Source: JABMRP01 sp964444795 (GTDB lineage: Bacteria > Planctomycetota > Planctomycetia > Pirellulales > Thermoguttaceae). From it: DNA of 31,284 bases. A program made the translations under genes and the position numbers. Location: contig CAYUIQ010000081.1 of assembly GCA_964444795.1 (NCBI GenBank), forward strand, positions 1 to 31,284, in the 5' to 3' direction. Positions 17,125 to 26,052 of the stretch are shown piece after piece (the stretch's first letter is position 1; each line of letters begins with the position of its first letter). The notes under the pieces were generated by a model. The model was not told where the DNA came from and searched no databases. It saw only the letters and a list, made by a program, of their open reading frames with translations.

Positions 17125-17640
17125 ATGGTGGCAAAAGATCTTAGTCGAACCGAACGCATCCAGCGCGAAGTCGAGGGTTACCTGGAACTTGGCATGGCCG
17201 AGCATGCGCTGGCGACGTTGGCACGTCTGGGCAACCCGAGCGAGTTGTGCGTTCGCTCCCTCTATTTGCGGGGTGAAGCGCTTCGAGCCATGGACCGATA
17301 CGCCGAGGCCCTGGTGCCGCTGGAACGAGCCTCCCGCCTCGATTCGGACAACCTCCATCTCTGGCTGGCGCTGGGCTGGTGTCACAAGCGAACCGGGCGG
17401 CTCGATCTGGCGATCTCGGACCTCGAACGGGCGCTGGAGATCAACGCGGCCGATGCGCTGGTCCACTACAATCTGGCCTGCTATTGGAGCCTGGTCGGCA
17501 GCAAGCAGCGCGCCCTGGGCTATCTTTCCCAGGCCTTGGTGATCAACCCCCGCTATCGCGAGTTGATCGACGAAGAACCGGACTTCGATCCCCTGCGATC
17601 CGATCCCGAGTTCCAGGCCGTCACGAGCATCGTCGTCTGA
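17125..17640 (+). CDS. Small TPR-repeat protein
   Basis: The 171-residue protein contains about three tetratricopeptide-like helix pairs (residues ~45-150): SLYLRGEALRAMDRYAEAL, LWLALGWCHKRTGRLDLAI, and VHYNLACYWSLVGSKQRAL. TPR arrays mediate protein-protein contacts; no signal peptide is present, so it is cytoplasmic. Its end (EEPDFDPLRSDPEFQAV) is typical of planctomycete TPR proteins. The frame is open to 16822, but a terminator hairpin lies at 17049-17072 and ACGGAG sits nine bases before ATG 17125, so I take that start. Partner unknown. Confidence 0.75.
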   Translation: MVAKDLSRTERIQREVEGYLELGMAEHALATLARLGNPSELCVRSLYLRGEALRAMDRYAEALVPLERASRLDSDNLHLWLALGWCHKRTGRLDLAISDLERALEINAADALVHYNLACYWSLVGSKQRALGYLSQALVINPRYRELIDEEPDFDPLRSDPEFQAVTSIVV

Positions 17641-17760
17641 GGCGGCCCCTGCTGTCGAGCCCGCGTGTCTGGCATTGTCGGGGCCAATCGGTGATAATGG
17701 TCGCCAATCGTCTCCGCTCCTACCCGCGACTTCATCGACTCTTGGGGAAACTCACCGAAG

Positions 17761-19020
17761 ATGGCCACGCTCGATTTTCTTGAAACCCGCGAACAGTTTC
17801 TTCCCGTCCAGCAGGCAACCATACTGAAGCGCGCCTCGGGGGATAGTCGTCTCTCCCCGCGGGAGCGCGAGCAGTTGGCCACGCTCTTCGAGATCATCCA
17901 GGCTCGATTCCACTTCGAGTTTCACGACGAGATCGAACGACTGCGAATCGCCTACGACCCGTTCGATCCGGATCGCGACACGCTGCCGCTGGCGGAGTTG
18001 TCCGCCGCACAACGAGAGGCCGCCTTCGGCGAGTTGGTCGACGGATTCCGCAAGCTGCTGGTCGACGGCAACTACGTCGAGCTGACGCACGAGCAACTGA
18101 ACGAATGTCTCCAGTTGCAGACCTTCGGCGGGCTGTCGGTACGGGTCGACCTGGACGACTACGACGAGTTGCAGATCTTCTATCGGGGTGTTCGGCGGGA
18201 GCAACGGACGCGGCGCTCGGCGGCCACGTTGTGGCGCAAACGAACTCGCGACGTGCGGGTTCTCAAACGCGTGGCCCTGTTGGTGCGGGCGGCCGAAACG
18301 CGGGGCGACGTGGTACGCATCAAGCTGTTCAAGGACGTGGTCGTCGACGATCTGAAGATGGTCGCCCCGGAAGTCCGCGTGCGAATGCGGCTCTTGGACA
18401 AGCTCAAGGTCGGCTCGACCGTAGCTGGTGGCATGACCCCTCCGGTCCTGAAGTTGGTGGCGGCGGTGGCCATCTCGCCGGCCCTGCTCATTGCCTTGGT
18501 GGGGGGATGCATCGGCGCGTGCTTCAAGGGAGTATTCAGCTTCCTCTCCAGCAAGACCAAGTACATGCAGACGCTCTCCGCAAGCCTCTACTACCAGAAT
18601 CTGGCCAATAACTTCAGCGCCCTGACCCGGCTGGTCGACGCCGCCGAAGCGGAGGAGGCCAAGGAGTTGCTGCTGGCCTACTTCATGCTCTACACCGGGC
18701 GCGAGCGGGACTACACCCTGAAAGAACTCGACCGGTGCGTCGAAGCATGGCTCGGCGAGCAGTTCGCCCTGAACGTCGATTTCGAGGTCGACGACGCGGT
18801 ACGCAAGCTGATCGAAAAAGGTCTGATGGTCGAACGGGAAGTGCCCGGCGGATCGCGCCGTGTCCTGAAAGTGTTCGACCTGCCCTCGTCGTTGCGAAAA
18901 CTGGACGAAGCCTGGGATAACTACTTCACCTGGAACAATGAAAACGGCGACGGCGAAGACCGTCTTGCCGACGGCCAGTGGCCGTCGGGAGATTCCGCCG
19001 CGTGTTGCCGCGGGTCGTGA
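17761..19020 (+). CDS. DUF3754 / TMEM143-like membrane protein
   Basis: The 419-residue protein resembles the DUF3754 (TMEM143) family: an LDDYDELQIFYRGVRRE motif near the middle, an IKLFKDVVVDDLKMVAPE stretch, a hydrophobic pair (~226-262: LKLVAAVAISPALLIALVGG and following) and a C-terminal winged-helix-like portion with YYQNLANNFSAL and DDAVRKLIEKGLMV. Members occur in mitochondria, plants and various bacteria; the function is not established. The C-terminal 25 residues look poorly conserved. ATG 17761 has only a weak GGGGAAA ahead. Family assignment is from remembered motifs, not a search. Confidence 0.65.
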   Translation: MATLDFLETREQFLPVQQATILKRASGDSRLSPREREQLATLFEIIQARFHFEFHDEIERLRIAYDPFDPDRDTLPLAELSAAQREAAFGELVDGFRKLLVDGNYVELTHEQLNECLQLQTFGGLSVRVDLDDYDELQIFYRGVRREQRTRRSAATLWRKRTRDVRVLKRVALLVRAAETRGDVVRIKLFKDVVVDDLKMVAPEVRVRMRLLDKLKVGSTVAGGMTPPVLKLVAAVAISPALLIALVGGCIGACFKGVFSFLSSKTKYMQTLSASLYYQNLANNFSALTRLVDAAEAEEAKELLLAYFMLYTGRERDYTLKELDRCVEAWLGEQFALNVDFEVDDAVRKLIEKGLMVEREVPGGSRRVLKVFDLPSSLRKLDEAWDNYFTWNNENGDGEDRLADGQWPSGDSAACCRGS

Positions 19021-19191
19021 AGTGGTGCCCGTGGTGCGCGAGCGGATTCTTTTGCTTCCGCGCGAACCCCTTCCCCCCTGCCCGCGTCCGTGTCCTGAAG
19101 GGGTAGCTGGATTCGCAGGAATTCAGCCGACACGGGAGTCAACGTCAATTCATTTGAACTTGTGTGAGTTCAGCTACAAGATAGGTGTGGC

Positions 19192-20673
19192 GTGACGGAA
19201 AATTCGACAGAACCCACGATATCCACCGAAGAGACGAGCAACTGGTGGTCGCGCCGGTGTGGCGGACGCGAGGTGCTGGTGCTGGCCCTGCCTTTGGTCA
19301 TCTCCACGGCCTCCTGGGCGGTGATGCACTTCGTCGACCGGATGTTCCTCCTCTGGTACTCGACCGACGCCGTGGCGGCGGCCATGCCGGCGGGTATGTT
19401 GCACTTCACGCTGGTCTGTTTTCCGCTGGGACTGGTCGCCTACGTCAACACGTTCGTGGCCCAGTACAAAGGGGCCGGCCGGCCCGAGCGCATTGGCCTG
19501 GCCGTGGGCCAGGGCGTGCGCGTTGCCGTGATCGCCACGCCGCTGTTTCTGCTGACGATTCCCTTGGCACCCGTGCTGTTCGGCTGGGCCGGGCACGACA
19601 CGGAGATTGCCCGGCTCGAAATTATCTACTTTCAGGTACTCACCCTCGGTGCCGGCGGAGGGATCATCGCCACCGCCCTGTCCACGTTTTTCAGCGGACG
19701 GGGCGAAACGCGGGTGGTGATGGTCGTCGACGTCACGGCCATGCTGCTGAATATTGTGTTGAACTACCTCTGGATCTTCGGCAATTGCGGGATGCCCGAG
19801 TTGGGCATCGCCGGCGCGGCCCTGGGGACCGTCGTGGCCCAATGGTCCAAAGTGTTGCTCTACTGGCGGTTCATGGCCCGCCCCGGGCTGAGCCAGAAGT
19901 ACCAACTGGCCGCGGGGCGACGTTTCGACGGGCAACTGATGCGCCGGCTGCTGCGCTACGGTGGCCCCAACGGCCTGCAATTGCTCGTCGAGGTATCGGC
20001 CGCAACGGTCTTCATCATGCTCGTCGGGCGATTGGGACGGGAGGCCATGGTGGCCACCACGTTGGCGTTCAACGTCAACAACGTGGCCTTCATCCCCATG
20101 CTGGGAATGGGGATCGCCGTGACCACGATGGTTGGCCAGCAACTCGGCCGCGGACACGTGCGCCTGGCCCGGCGGGCCACTTGGACCTCGTTCCAACTGG
20201 CCACCGCCTACATGGGCGCCATGGCCCTGTTGTATGTGGCGGTGCCCGACTTCTTCCTCTGGGGCTACGCCGCGGGCAGCGATCCGGGAGAATTTGCCCA
20301 TCTCCGCAACGTGACCGTAGTGCTCCTGCGTTTCGTCGCCGCCTACTGCCTGTTCGACGCCATGAACCTGATCTTCTGCAGCGCGCTCAAAGGGGCCGGC
20401 GACACGCGATTCATCCTCGGCACGACCATGGTCATGTCGCCGATGCCGGTCGTCGCCGGCTGGATCGGCATCCGCTACTTCGACCTGGGGCTGATCTGGT
20501 GTTGGGTGGTCATCACCGCCTGGATCAGCTCGCTGGGAGTCGTCTACTGGCTCCGCTTCCTGCAAGGCCGATGGCAACAGATGCGCGTGATCGAGCCCGA
20601 CTTGTTCGAGGCCGACGAAGATCGATCCGTCGAGTCGCCGGCCGAAGAAGCCGTGGCATGCACGAATGGCTGA
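19192..20673 (+). CDS. MATE family multidrug/Na+ antiporter
   Basis: The 493-residue protein has about 12 hydrophobic segments in the two-bundle pattern of MATE exporters, with the second half starting near residue 245. Typical motifs are LALPLVISTASWAVMHFVDR at the first helix, VAQYKGAGRPERIG, STFFSGRGETR, TMVGQQLGRGH and CSALKGAGDTR. MATE proteins export cationic drugs or metabolites in exchange for H+ or Na+. The GTG start is preceded by a weak GATAGGTG; the N-terminus (~20 residues) is hydrophilic. It is preceded by 171 bases of non-coding sequence, so it likely has its own promoter. The substrate cannot be told. Confidence 0.9.
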   Translation: MTENSTEPTISTEETSNWWSRRCGGREVLVLALPLVISTASWAVMHFVDRMFLLWYSTDAVAAAMPAGMLHFTLVCFPLGLVAYVNTFVAQYKGAGRPERIGLAVGQGVRVAVIATPLFLLTIPLAPVLFGWAGHDTEIARLEIIYFQVLTLGAGGGIIATALSTFFSGRGETRVVMVVDVTAMLLNIVLNYLWIFGNCGMPELGIAGAALGTVVAQWSKVLLYWRFMARPGLSQKYQLAAGRRFDGQLMRRLLRYGGPNGLQLLVEVSAATVFIMLVGRLGREAMVATTLAFNVNNVAFIPMLGMGIAVTTMVGQQLGRGHVRLARRATWTSFQLATAYMGAMALLYVAVPDFFLWGYAAGSDPGEFAHLRNVTVVLLRFVAAYCLFDAMNLIFCSALKGAGDTRFILGTTMVMSPMPVVAGWIGIRYFDLGLIWCWVVITAWISSLGVVYWLRFLQGRWQQMRVIEPDLFEADEDRSVESPAEEAVACTNG

Positions 20674-20713
20674 CGGCCAATGACCAATCGCTAATCGCTG
20701 GCAAGTAGCTCTG

Positions 20714-20733
20714 CCGGGGCACAAGCGCCCGGG
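20714..20733. repeat. Short palindrome, family shared with 22413-22430
   Basis: CCGGGGCACAAGCGCCCGGG forms a stem with one bulged base around an ACAA loop. It closely matches CCGGGCACGAGTGCCCGG at 22413-22430, so both appear to be copies of one intergenic repeat. It lies between convergent genes and could also act as a terminator, although no T-tract follows. Confidence 0.55.
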
Positions 20734-20752
20734 CCGCGCGGCTGTTCTCCGA

Positions 20753-22267
20753 TCACGGCGGCGGCAGACCGAGCCGGGGATCGGCCAGATCGAGTTGGTA
20801 CATGATCTGGTTGTAGTCGTAGCGGGGCGTCTTGACCGGGTTGCCCGAGAAGGTCGCGGTGTACGTGCCTTCGAAGTAGATGATCCGGCCGCCTTGCTGG
20901 TCGAACATCGGGTGTTGCTTCGGATTGTAGAAGCTGTATCGATCGTGGCCGGCGATCTTTACCGCCGGCGACCACGGTCCCTCGGGCGACCGGGCTTCGG
21001 AGTACCAGACTTCGCCCAGCGGCGAGGTGCCGCCCGTCTCGGTGGCGATCATCACGAACCGCCGCCGATAGTCGTTCCAGTAGACCGACCCCCGATGGGC
21101 CGCCACCGGTTTGCCGGTCCGCGCGTCGCGCAGGCGATGCCGCGCCTCTTCCTCTTTCAGTCGACCCGTCTTGATCAGCTTGGCCTGCTCTTTCCAGTCA
21201 AGCGGCGGGGTGTTTTCCTTCCAGGCATAACGCAACGTGCCGTCGTCGGCCCGGTCGAGTTGGAGTTGGTCGAGCCGCGAGCCTTCCCGGAGACATGTGT
21301 AGGCCTCGTAAGCCGCCAGATTCTCACAGTCCTCCGGCTTGGCCGGAACGCGGACTGCCGGAAACGGATCGGCGAAGTAAACGTACGGGTGGCCGTCGAC
21401 CGTGTGGTGGAAAGGATGTCCGCTGGGATACACGGGAGCATCCATGTCGAACTCGACGACTTTCTCGAACCGGTTCGTCGCCGGATCGAACTCGACCAGC
21501 CCGCGCTGGTACACGTCGAGAAAATTCCGCACTTTGACATATCCGGCAAACATTCGCTGGTCGTCTTCCGCATCGCCGAGAACCACCAGACCGGAGATCC
21601 ACGTCGGCCCCTGGCCGGGCATTCGGGCCGTTTCCTTGGCGAACCCTCTGGGGTCGAGGAAGTAATGCAGGTCGACCCCGAGTCGCGGGTCCAGTCCGCC
21701 GTCTTGGGGTAGCAGCGAAGTCGCCCCGGGCACGTGAAAGTTGCCCAGCGGATAGCCGGGCCGGTTTGTATCGCCCCAGAACCAATGGATCCGGCCCCGG
21801 TAAACGGCGTTGACCACGCTATCGGATCCGAGCACCATGCCGGCCAGCACGGGCTGTTCGATCGGCACTTTGCGTCCGACCAACACGCTATCACGATAAA
21901 TCCCCTGCCCGGTCACCCGATACAGCCGTTGGGCAATATTCAGCCGCTTAATCCTCAGCGTGGCATCGCCTCCCGCGACCACGTACACCGCCTTGCCCCG
22001 ATTTCCGAACCCGTCCTGGGGGAATTCGTACCCGTGGCTGGTGACATGAAAGAAGACCTTCCGGTCCATCAGCCCCGGCTCATGAAACGCAACGATGCCG
22101 TTGCTGTCGGTGAGATACCGCACCTGATTGACCGTACGCAACTCGACCAGCGGCACGCCGCGCCCGGTCTGCTCGTCGACGACGGTGATCGTGAAGTACT
22201 TGCCGGAGTCTCCGGCCGGATCGGCCGAGAGGAGCAGGGCGACGAGCGTGGTGGTGAGGATGGACAT
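20753..22267 (-). CDS. Secreted unknown protein, beta-propeller glycosidase-like
   Basis: The 504-residue product starts with a signal peptide (SILTTTLVALLLSADPAG). Residues ~20-110 resemble a carboxypeptidase-regulatory-like beta-sandwich (YFTITVVDEQTGRGVPLVEL). The rest has features of five-bladed beta-propeller, glycosidase-like proteins: IHWFWGDTNRPGYPLG, GLVVLGDAEDDQRMFAGYVK, RGSVYWNDYRRRFVMIATE, and GEVWYSEARSPEGPW. No catalytic residues can be assigned with certainty. ATG 22267 is chosen because GGAGA lies ~11 bases ahead and it opens the signal peptide; the frame extends seven codons further. The gene is single, flanked by palindromic repeats on both sides. Confidence 0.72.
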   Translation of the reverse strand: MSILTTTLVALLLSADPAGDSGKYFTITVVDEQTGRGVPLVELRTVNQVRYLTDSNGIVAFHEPGLMDRKVFFHVTSHGYEFPQDGFGNRGKAVYVVAGGDATLRIKRLNIAQRLYRVTGQGIYRDSVLVGRKVPIEQPVLAGMVLGSDSVVNAVYRGRIHWFWGDTNRPGYPLGNFHVPGATSLLPQDGGLDPRLGVDLHYFLDPRGFAKETARMPGQGPTWISGLVVLGDAEDDQRMFAGYVKVRNFLDVYQRGLVEFDPATNRFEKVVEFDMDAPVYPSGHPFHHTVDGHPYVYFADPFPAVRVPAKPEDCENLAAYEAYTCLREGSRLDQLQLDRADDGTLRYAWKENTPPLDWKEQAKLIKTGRLKEEEARHRLRDARTGKPVAAHRGSVYWNDYRRRFVMIATETGGTSPLGEVWYSEARSPEGPWSPAVKIAGHDRYSFYNPKQHPMFDQQGGRIIYFEGTYTATFSGNPVKTPRYDYNQIMYQLDLADPRLGLPPP

Positions 22268-22339
22268 GGGGCTGGTATCTCCATGCAAGTCGCTTAATCC
22301 GGATTATTCATCGCCCTGGGAATTGCGTGACACACTGTC

Positions 22340-22407
22340 GTAGCTACGTTCGCCAGAACGTGGTCGTAACCCTCGGACACGTCCCACGTTCTGGCGAAGG
22401 TAGCTAC
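22340..22407. repeat. Inverted repeat with 24-base arms
   Basis: Positions 22340-22363 and 22384-22407 are reverse complements at 23 of 24 positions, around a 20-base spacer. The outer part, GTAGCTAC, is itself self-complementary. The element sits in the gap between the propeller gene and the short nfeD gene. Confidence 0.75.
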
Positions 22408-22412
22408 AAACT

Positions 22413-22430
22413 CCGGGCACGAGTGCCCGG
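22413..22430. repeat. Short palindrome, second copy
   Basis: CCGGGCAC (22413-22420) and GTGCCCGG (22423-22430) form a perfect 8-bp stem. It is similar to the element at 20714-20733 and directly follows the longer inverted repeat, so the two palindromes may form one composite element. Confidence 0.6.
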
Positions 22431-22450
22431 GCTAAACTCGTGCCGATCCC

Positions 22451-23035
22451 TCACACGGGTGGCTCGTCGAACGGATCGGAAGCGATCGTATCGATGGGCT
22501 GTGAGAGGGGATCGTCCGGCGAGAGGGGAGAGGCGGGGGAAAGCGGTTCGTCCACCGCGCGGACGACCACGCGGTTGGACCGCACGTTGACCACGCGAAT
22601 GGTCTGCCCCGGCTCGATCGGCGCGCCTTCGCTGATGGCGTCGATCGTTTGACCTTCGAACACGGCCGCGCCGGCCGGCAACATCTTGGTCTTCGCCGTG
22701 CCGACCTGACCGATCAGGTTCTCCAGCGTGCGGCGCCGGGGGGTGTCTGGCAAGGTCTCCTCGTCGGTCGGGATCCCCAGCAGCACGCGGCGGCCAATGG
22801 CCGTCTCGGGCCACCATTTCAAGGCCACGACCAGCAGCACCGGAAGCACGACCACGGCAGTGACCAACACCGAGAATCCGGCCGTCGCCCCTTGCTGAAA
22901 GGCCAGGATAATGGCGCAGAGTATGGCCACCGCCGAACCGATTCCCAGCAACCCGCCCGAAGGGAAAACGACCTCCAAGGCTCCCAGCCCCAAACCGAAG
23001 ATCAACAGCAGGATCGCCCAAGCGAGTGGGGTCAT
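22451..23035 (-). CDS. Short NfeD-like membrane protein
   Basis: The 194-residue protein has about three hydrophobic helices in the first ~75 residues (WAILLLIFGLGLGALEVVF, IGSAVAILCAIILAF, LVTAVVVLPVLLVVAL) and a C-terminal OB-fold with the NfeD signature: GQVGTAKTKMLPAGAAVFEG, then PGQTIRVVNVRSNRVVVR. Short NfeD proteins partner with membrane protease or flotillin-like proteins. It lies 57 bases downstream of the long NfeD gene on the same strand, a two-gene operon. A tail of ~25 residues rich in S, P and D follows the OB-fold. No flotillin (floA) gene is present in the window. Confidence 0.85.
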   Translation of the reverse strand: MTPLAWAILLLIFGLGLGALEVVFPSGGLLGIGSAVAILCAIILAFQQGATAGFSVLVTAVVVLPVLLVVALKWWPETAIGRRVLLGIPTDEETLPDTPRRRTLENLIGQVGTAKTKMLPAGAAVFEGQTIDAISEGAPIEPGQTIRVVNVRSNRVVVRAVDEPLSPASPLSPDDPLSQPIDTIASDPFDEPPV

Positions 23036-23092
23036 GGTGGATTCGTCCGTGTCGGTGGTGTCGTGGGTGGTTAGGTTCTCAAAGGCCGAAGA

Positions 23093-25330
23093 TTATGCTT
23101 TCTCTTGCGTCGCTCGTACAACGATTCGGTTGCCATGCACCTCGACGATCTCGACCGGCGTCGCCCGGGGGATGGTCTCGCCGTCGGCGATGACGTCGAG
23201 CAATTCATCGTCGAACCGGGCCTTTCCCGCGGGAATGAGTGGCGTGGTGGTGGTTCCCAACGCGCCGATTTTATCGCCGAAATGGACCAAGGCCTCGTTA
23301 TGTGCAATCCGATCCCGGTCTTCTCCGCTGGGCGGATTGAGCATGACGCGGCCCAGGATCGGTGTGTGGGGTAGCCAGCGATGGAGCATGACAATGGCAA
23401 CGAACACCCCCACGCCGGCTCCGGCCAAGATCAGCAGCGACCGCTGAAACTGCCCGAATTGATAATCGTTGCGCGGGACGATGAATGTCTGGCTGGCAAG
23501 GACCACGGAAACGAGCACCAGACCCGCGCCGCCGAGGCCGAAAATGCCGAAACCGGGTATCACGAACACTTCGATCGCCAGGCAGACCATTCCCGCGGCA
23601 AACAACGTTGCCTCGAGCCAGCCGGCGGTCCCCCCAAGGTAACGACTCCAGAAGAACAGCAGGAAGCAGACCGCCGCGACAAAGCCGCCGATTCCGATCC
23701 CCGGCATCTGCAGTTCGGCGTACATGGCAAACAGGCCGATCATCAACAGCGGAATGGCCACGCCCGGGTTGGCCAGCGCGTCGACGAGGAAGTCGGCCCA
23801 ACCCGGTTCGACCAATCGCGGATCTTCCGTCAGATCGCACTCATCCTTGAACGCGGAAAAATCTTCGACCGTCGCGCTGGCCAGCCGATATTCGGCAGCC
23901 CGCTCGCCGATGGCTTGAAACGGCTTGCCGTCGAGCGATACCATTTCGCCCTTGGTCCACCTGTCCGGCTCGGCCTGTTCTTGGATCTCCTCGTCGCAGA
24001 AGTACTCGGCCCGGTTCATGTTCATGCACTTATGGACTTTCAGATCGGGCTGGAACATCGCGGCCATCAACGACCAGGATCGCGACTTCCGGGGAGCGAT
24101 GTTTCCGCGAATTGTCGAGACCGCGTCGTCGATGTTCTCTTGCGAGAGAACCTGTTCTCCAGACCCACCCAGCACGGCTTCCGGATGCATGATCACCCGG
24201 TCGCAGGCCATGGCGATCAACGCCGCGTCGGATCGGGCCTGCCGGGGAACATAGGCCACCGTACGCACGCTGCTGGAATCGACGTCCAAGGCCAGATAGT
24301 TGGCCAGCGTCATGCTATCGGTCGGCGACCCGCCGCCGCTGTCGATCCACAGACAAACAAAATTGGCGCCGTCCCGTGTCTCGTCCTGGATCAGACGTTG
24401 AATTCGATCGGTCTTCGTGGCGTCGATCGGCCCTTTGAGGTGTACCTGGATCGCGTTCCACTGGCCGCCCAACACTTCCTCGATCGATTCGGTGGGCAGA
24501 TCCAGCGCCCGGGCCACGTCGAGCCGACTGGTACCCAAGAAGCTGACGAAGTTGTGTTTGCGGGCCTCTTCGGCCGTTAGCCGTCCCGGTTTGCCCGGCT
24601 CGATGAGGACTTCCGTCTCGCATTTCGAGTGGGTCTTTCGCAGCGTTTCGACGTCCTCGGGTTGAACGAACTGCGTGCTCAGCTCGGTGTCGACCCGGGT
24701 CAGCCCAATCGCCGGGTCCAACAGTGCCAGGGCCACTTCCGGAGGGACGGTCCTGCGGCGGGCTGCGATCTCGCGATAGGCGACGCGCACCTGCGGGCCG
24801 ACCACCTTCTCGTCGATCCCCGCCTCGCCGATCTCCGTGTCCGGGGCCATGATGATCTGCTCGCAGGCCAAAACGGCCAGCACGGCATGCCCCTTGATCG
24901 ACTGGGGTATGAAGGCCACCGTCGTGGCTTCGTTGAGTTCTTCGCTAGAGATGAAATCGGCCAGATCCAAGTAACCGCCAAACGGGCTGCCGGCGCCAAA
25001 GGTGCTCTGCTGGGCAACCTCGAACTGGAAAATGAAGACCGGCCATTGCTCTTCCTGTCGGGCGTCGAGAATGACCCCTCGCACCGCTCCGCGGACCCGC
25101 GGAAACGTGCTGCCATCGATCGGCAGCGGAACACGAATCAACCGGGCGATGCGATTCTCCCGGCGCGGCTCCTCCTCCGCCCCTTGCTTGCTGCCCACCT
25201 CGGGCGTCTCGGGCGCAGCGCCGGCCCCCCACGCGCCGGGGGACCACGCGCAGACGGTCAGAAGGATCGCGCACTTCGCGAGAAGGCGAATCTTTGGCAG
25301 CAGGCAGATTGGACCGGACCGACTCTTCAT
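23093..25330 (-). CDS. Long NfeD protein with two ClpP-like domains
   Basis: The 745-residue protein starts with a signal peptide (~12-35). Two ClpP/crotonase-fold domains follow (~80-195 and ~293-400), then five or so membrane helices (~523-650) and an OB-fold (~680-745: IGALGTTTTPLIPAGKARFD). NfeD proteases cut hydrophobic membrane proteins with a Ser-Lys dyad. Aligning the ALACxxxIMxP motif, the second domain keeps the serine (S367 in QARSDAALIAMACD), while the first has glycine at that place (G147 in KGHAVLAVLACE). ATG 25330 is chosen because it opens the signal peptide; the open frame reaches 25405. Co-transcribed with the short NfeD gene downstream. Confidence 0.85.
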   Translation of the reverse strand: MKSRSGPICLLPKIRLLAKCAILLTVCAWSPGAWGAGAAPETPEVGSKQGAEEEPRRENRIARLIRVPLPIDGSTFPRVRGAVRGVILDARQEEQWPVFIFQFEVAQQSTFGAGSPFGGYLDLADFISSEELNEATTVAFIPQSIKGHAVLAVLACEQIIMAPDTEIGEAGIDEKVVGPQVRVAYREIAARRRTVPPEVALALLDPAIGLTRVDTELSTQFVQPEDVETLRKTHSKCETEVLIEPGKPGRLTAEEARKHNFVSFLGTSRLDVARALDLPTESIEEVLGGQWNAIQVHLKGPIDATKTDRIQRLIQDETRDGANFVCLWIDSGGGSPTDSMTLANYLALDVDSSSVRTVAYVPRQARSDAALIAMACDRVIMHPEAVLGGSGEQVLSQENIDDAVSTIRGNIAPRKSRSWSLMAAMFQPDLKVHKCMNMNRAEYFCDEEIQEQAEPDRWTKGEMVSLDGKPFQAIGERAAEYRLASATVEDFSAFKDECDLTEDPRLVEPGWADFLVDALANPGVAIPLLMIGLFAMYAELQMPGIGIGGFVAAVCFLLFFWSRYLGGTAGWLEATLFAAGMVCLAIEVFVIPGFGIFGLGGAGLVLVSVVLASQTFIVPRNDYQFGQFQRSLLILAGAGVGVFVAIVMLHRWLPHTPILGRVMLNPPSGEDRDRIAHNEALVHFGDKIGALGTTTTPLIPAGKARFDDELLDVIADGETIPRATPVEIVEVHGNRIVVRATQEKA

Positions 25331-25432
25331 GGATGCACCACACAAAACCGGGTGAGAGGCCAACAGCCAGATAGGCGACACGGCCGGTGAAGAATCTTCG
25401 CCCACCTATCGATCATATTCGCCCGCCAATCG

Positions 25433-25460
25433 ATTATATGGGGTGAATCGAGCGCGTCAA
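25433..25460 (-). promoter_or_regulatory. Sigma70-like promoter of the nfeD operon
   Basis: On the minus strand TTGACG (25460-25455), a 16-base spacer and the perfect TATAAT (25438-25433) face the long nfeD gene. Initiation near 25426 would give a leader of about 95 bases to the ATG at 25330. A second -10-like TATGAT in the same local context (ATCGAT repeat) lies ~20 bases downstream. Confidence 0.6.
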
Positions 25461-25617
25461 TTCAGGACCACGCACTTCCCCCCGTCCGCAGCGGGGGTGG
25501 TGGACGCCGGTCCCGGACTATTCCCGGCGTACGATGGCCTCGCTTCCATGTGGAGCACGACGGATGGCCAAGAACGAAAAAGGAGAAAAGAAGAAAAGCA
25601 GGCCGGAAGGTGAGGTG

Positions 25618-26052
25618 TTATAGAGCCGTCAAGTTGAAGTCCATCGTGTCCGTGCCGGTGATCTCCACCGTCAGGGTGGAATTCGTGTTGTGCCGTGCCG
25701 GGATGTAATCTTCATAGAAAACGTCCGGGTCGCCGGGAACGGGCGGTCGCTTCCGGGAGGCGGTGATCCGTACCGTCATTTTCCCCGGACGGACCTCACA
25801 CTCGTACCGTCCGTCCACGATCGCGGCCCCGTCCGGCATAAGGTCCGGATTGCCGGAGTCGAAACTGATGGTCCCCATTTCCACCGGCTTCCCGTCGTAG
25901 TTTACGGTGCCGGAAATCAGGTGGCGAACTTCGCCACCTCCACATCCGGTGAGGATCGTCCCGGCGAGGATCGTCAAAGCTCCGACAACCGCCGCTGGCC
26001 GGTATCCGGATCGCGTCATTGCTTCTCTCGGCATGGCCCGTGCTTCCCTCAT
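25618..26052 (-). CDS. Lipoprotein with carboxypeptidase-regulatory-like domain
   Basis: The 144-residue product has a lipobox (TILTGCGGG, with the cysteine at ~36), preceded by a hydrophobic signal. The mature part HLISGTVNYDGKPVEMGTIS matches the beta-sandwich 'transthyretin/CarboxypepD_reg-like' lipoproteins that follow DUF1559 genes in planctomycetes. ATG 26052 overlaps the DUF1559 stop as ATGA, which suggests coupled translation; later in-frame ATGs at 26034 and 26019 are alternatives, with GAGGGAAG ahead of the 26034 one. Expected in the outer envelope; molecular role unknown. Confidence 0.85.
   Translation of the reverse strand: MREARAMPREAMTRSGYRPAAVVGALTILAGTILTGCGGGEVRHLISGTVNYDGKPVEMGTISFDSGNPDLMPDGAAIVDGRYECEVRPGKMTVRITASRKRPPVPGDPDVFYEDYIPARHNTNSTLTVEITGTDTMDFNLTAL

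Noticed and set aside
19174..20724. 516-codon minus-strand frame opposite the MATE gene
   Set aside because: His/Gln/Gly-rich translation without domain; shadow of the MATE gene, which has clear transmembrane motifs.
23381..24580. Plus-strand frame of 399 codons
   Set aside because: Antisense of the long NfeD gene, which has strong domain evidence; no motif in this frame.
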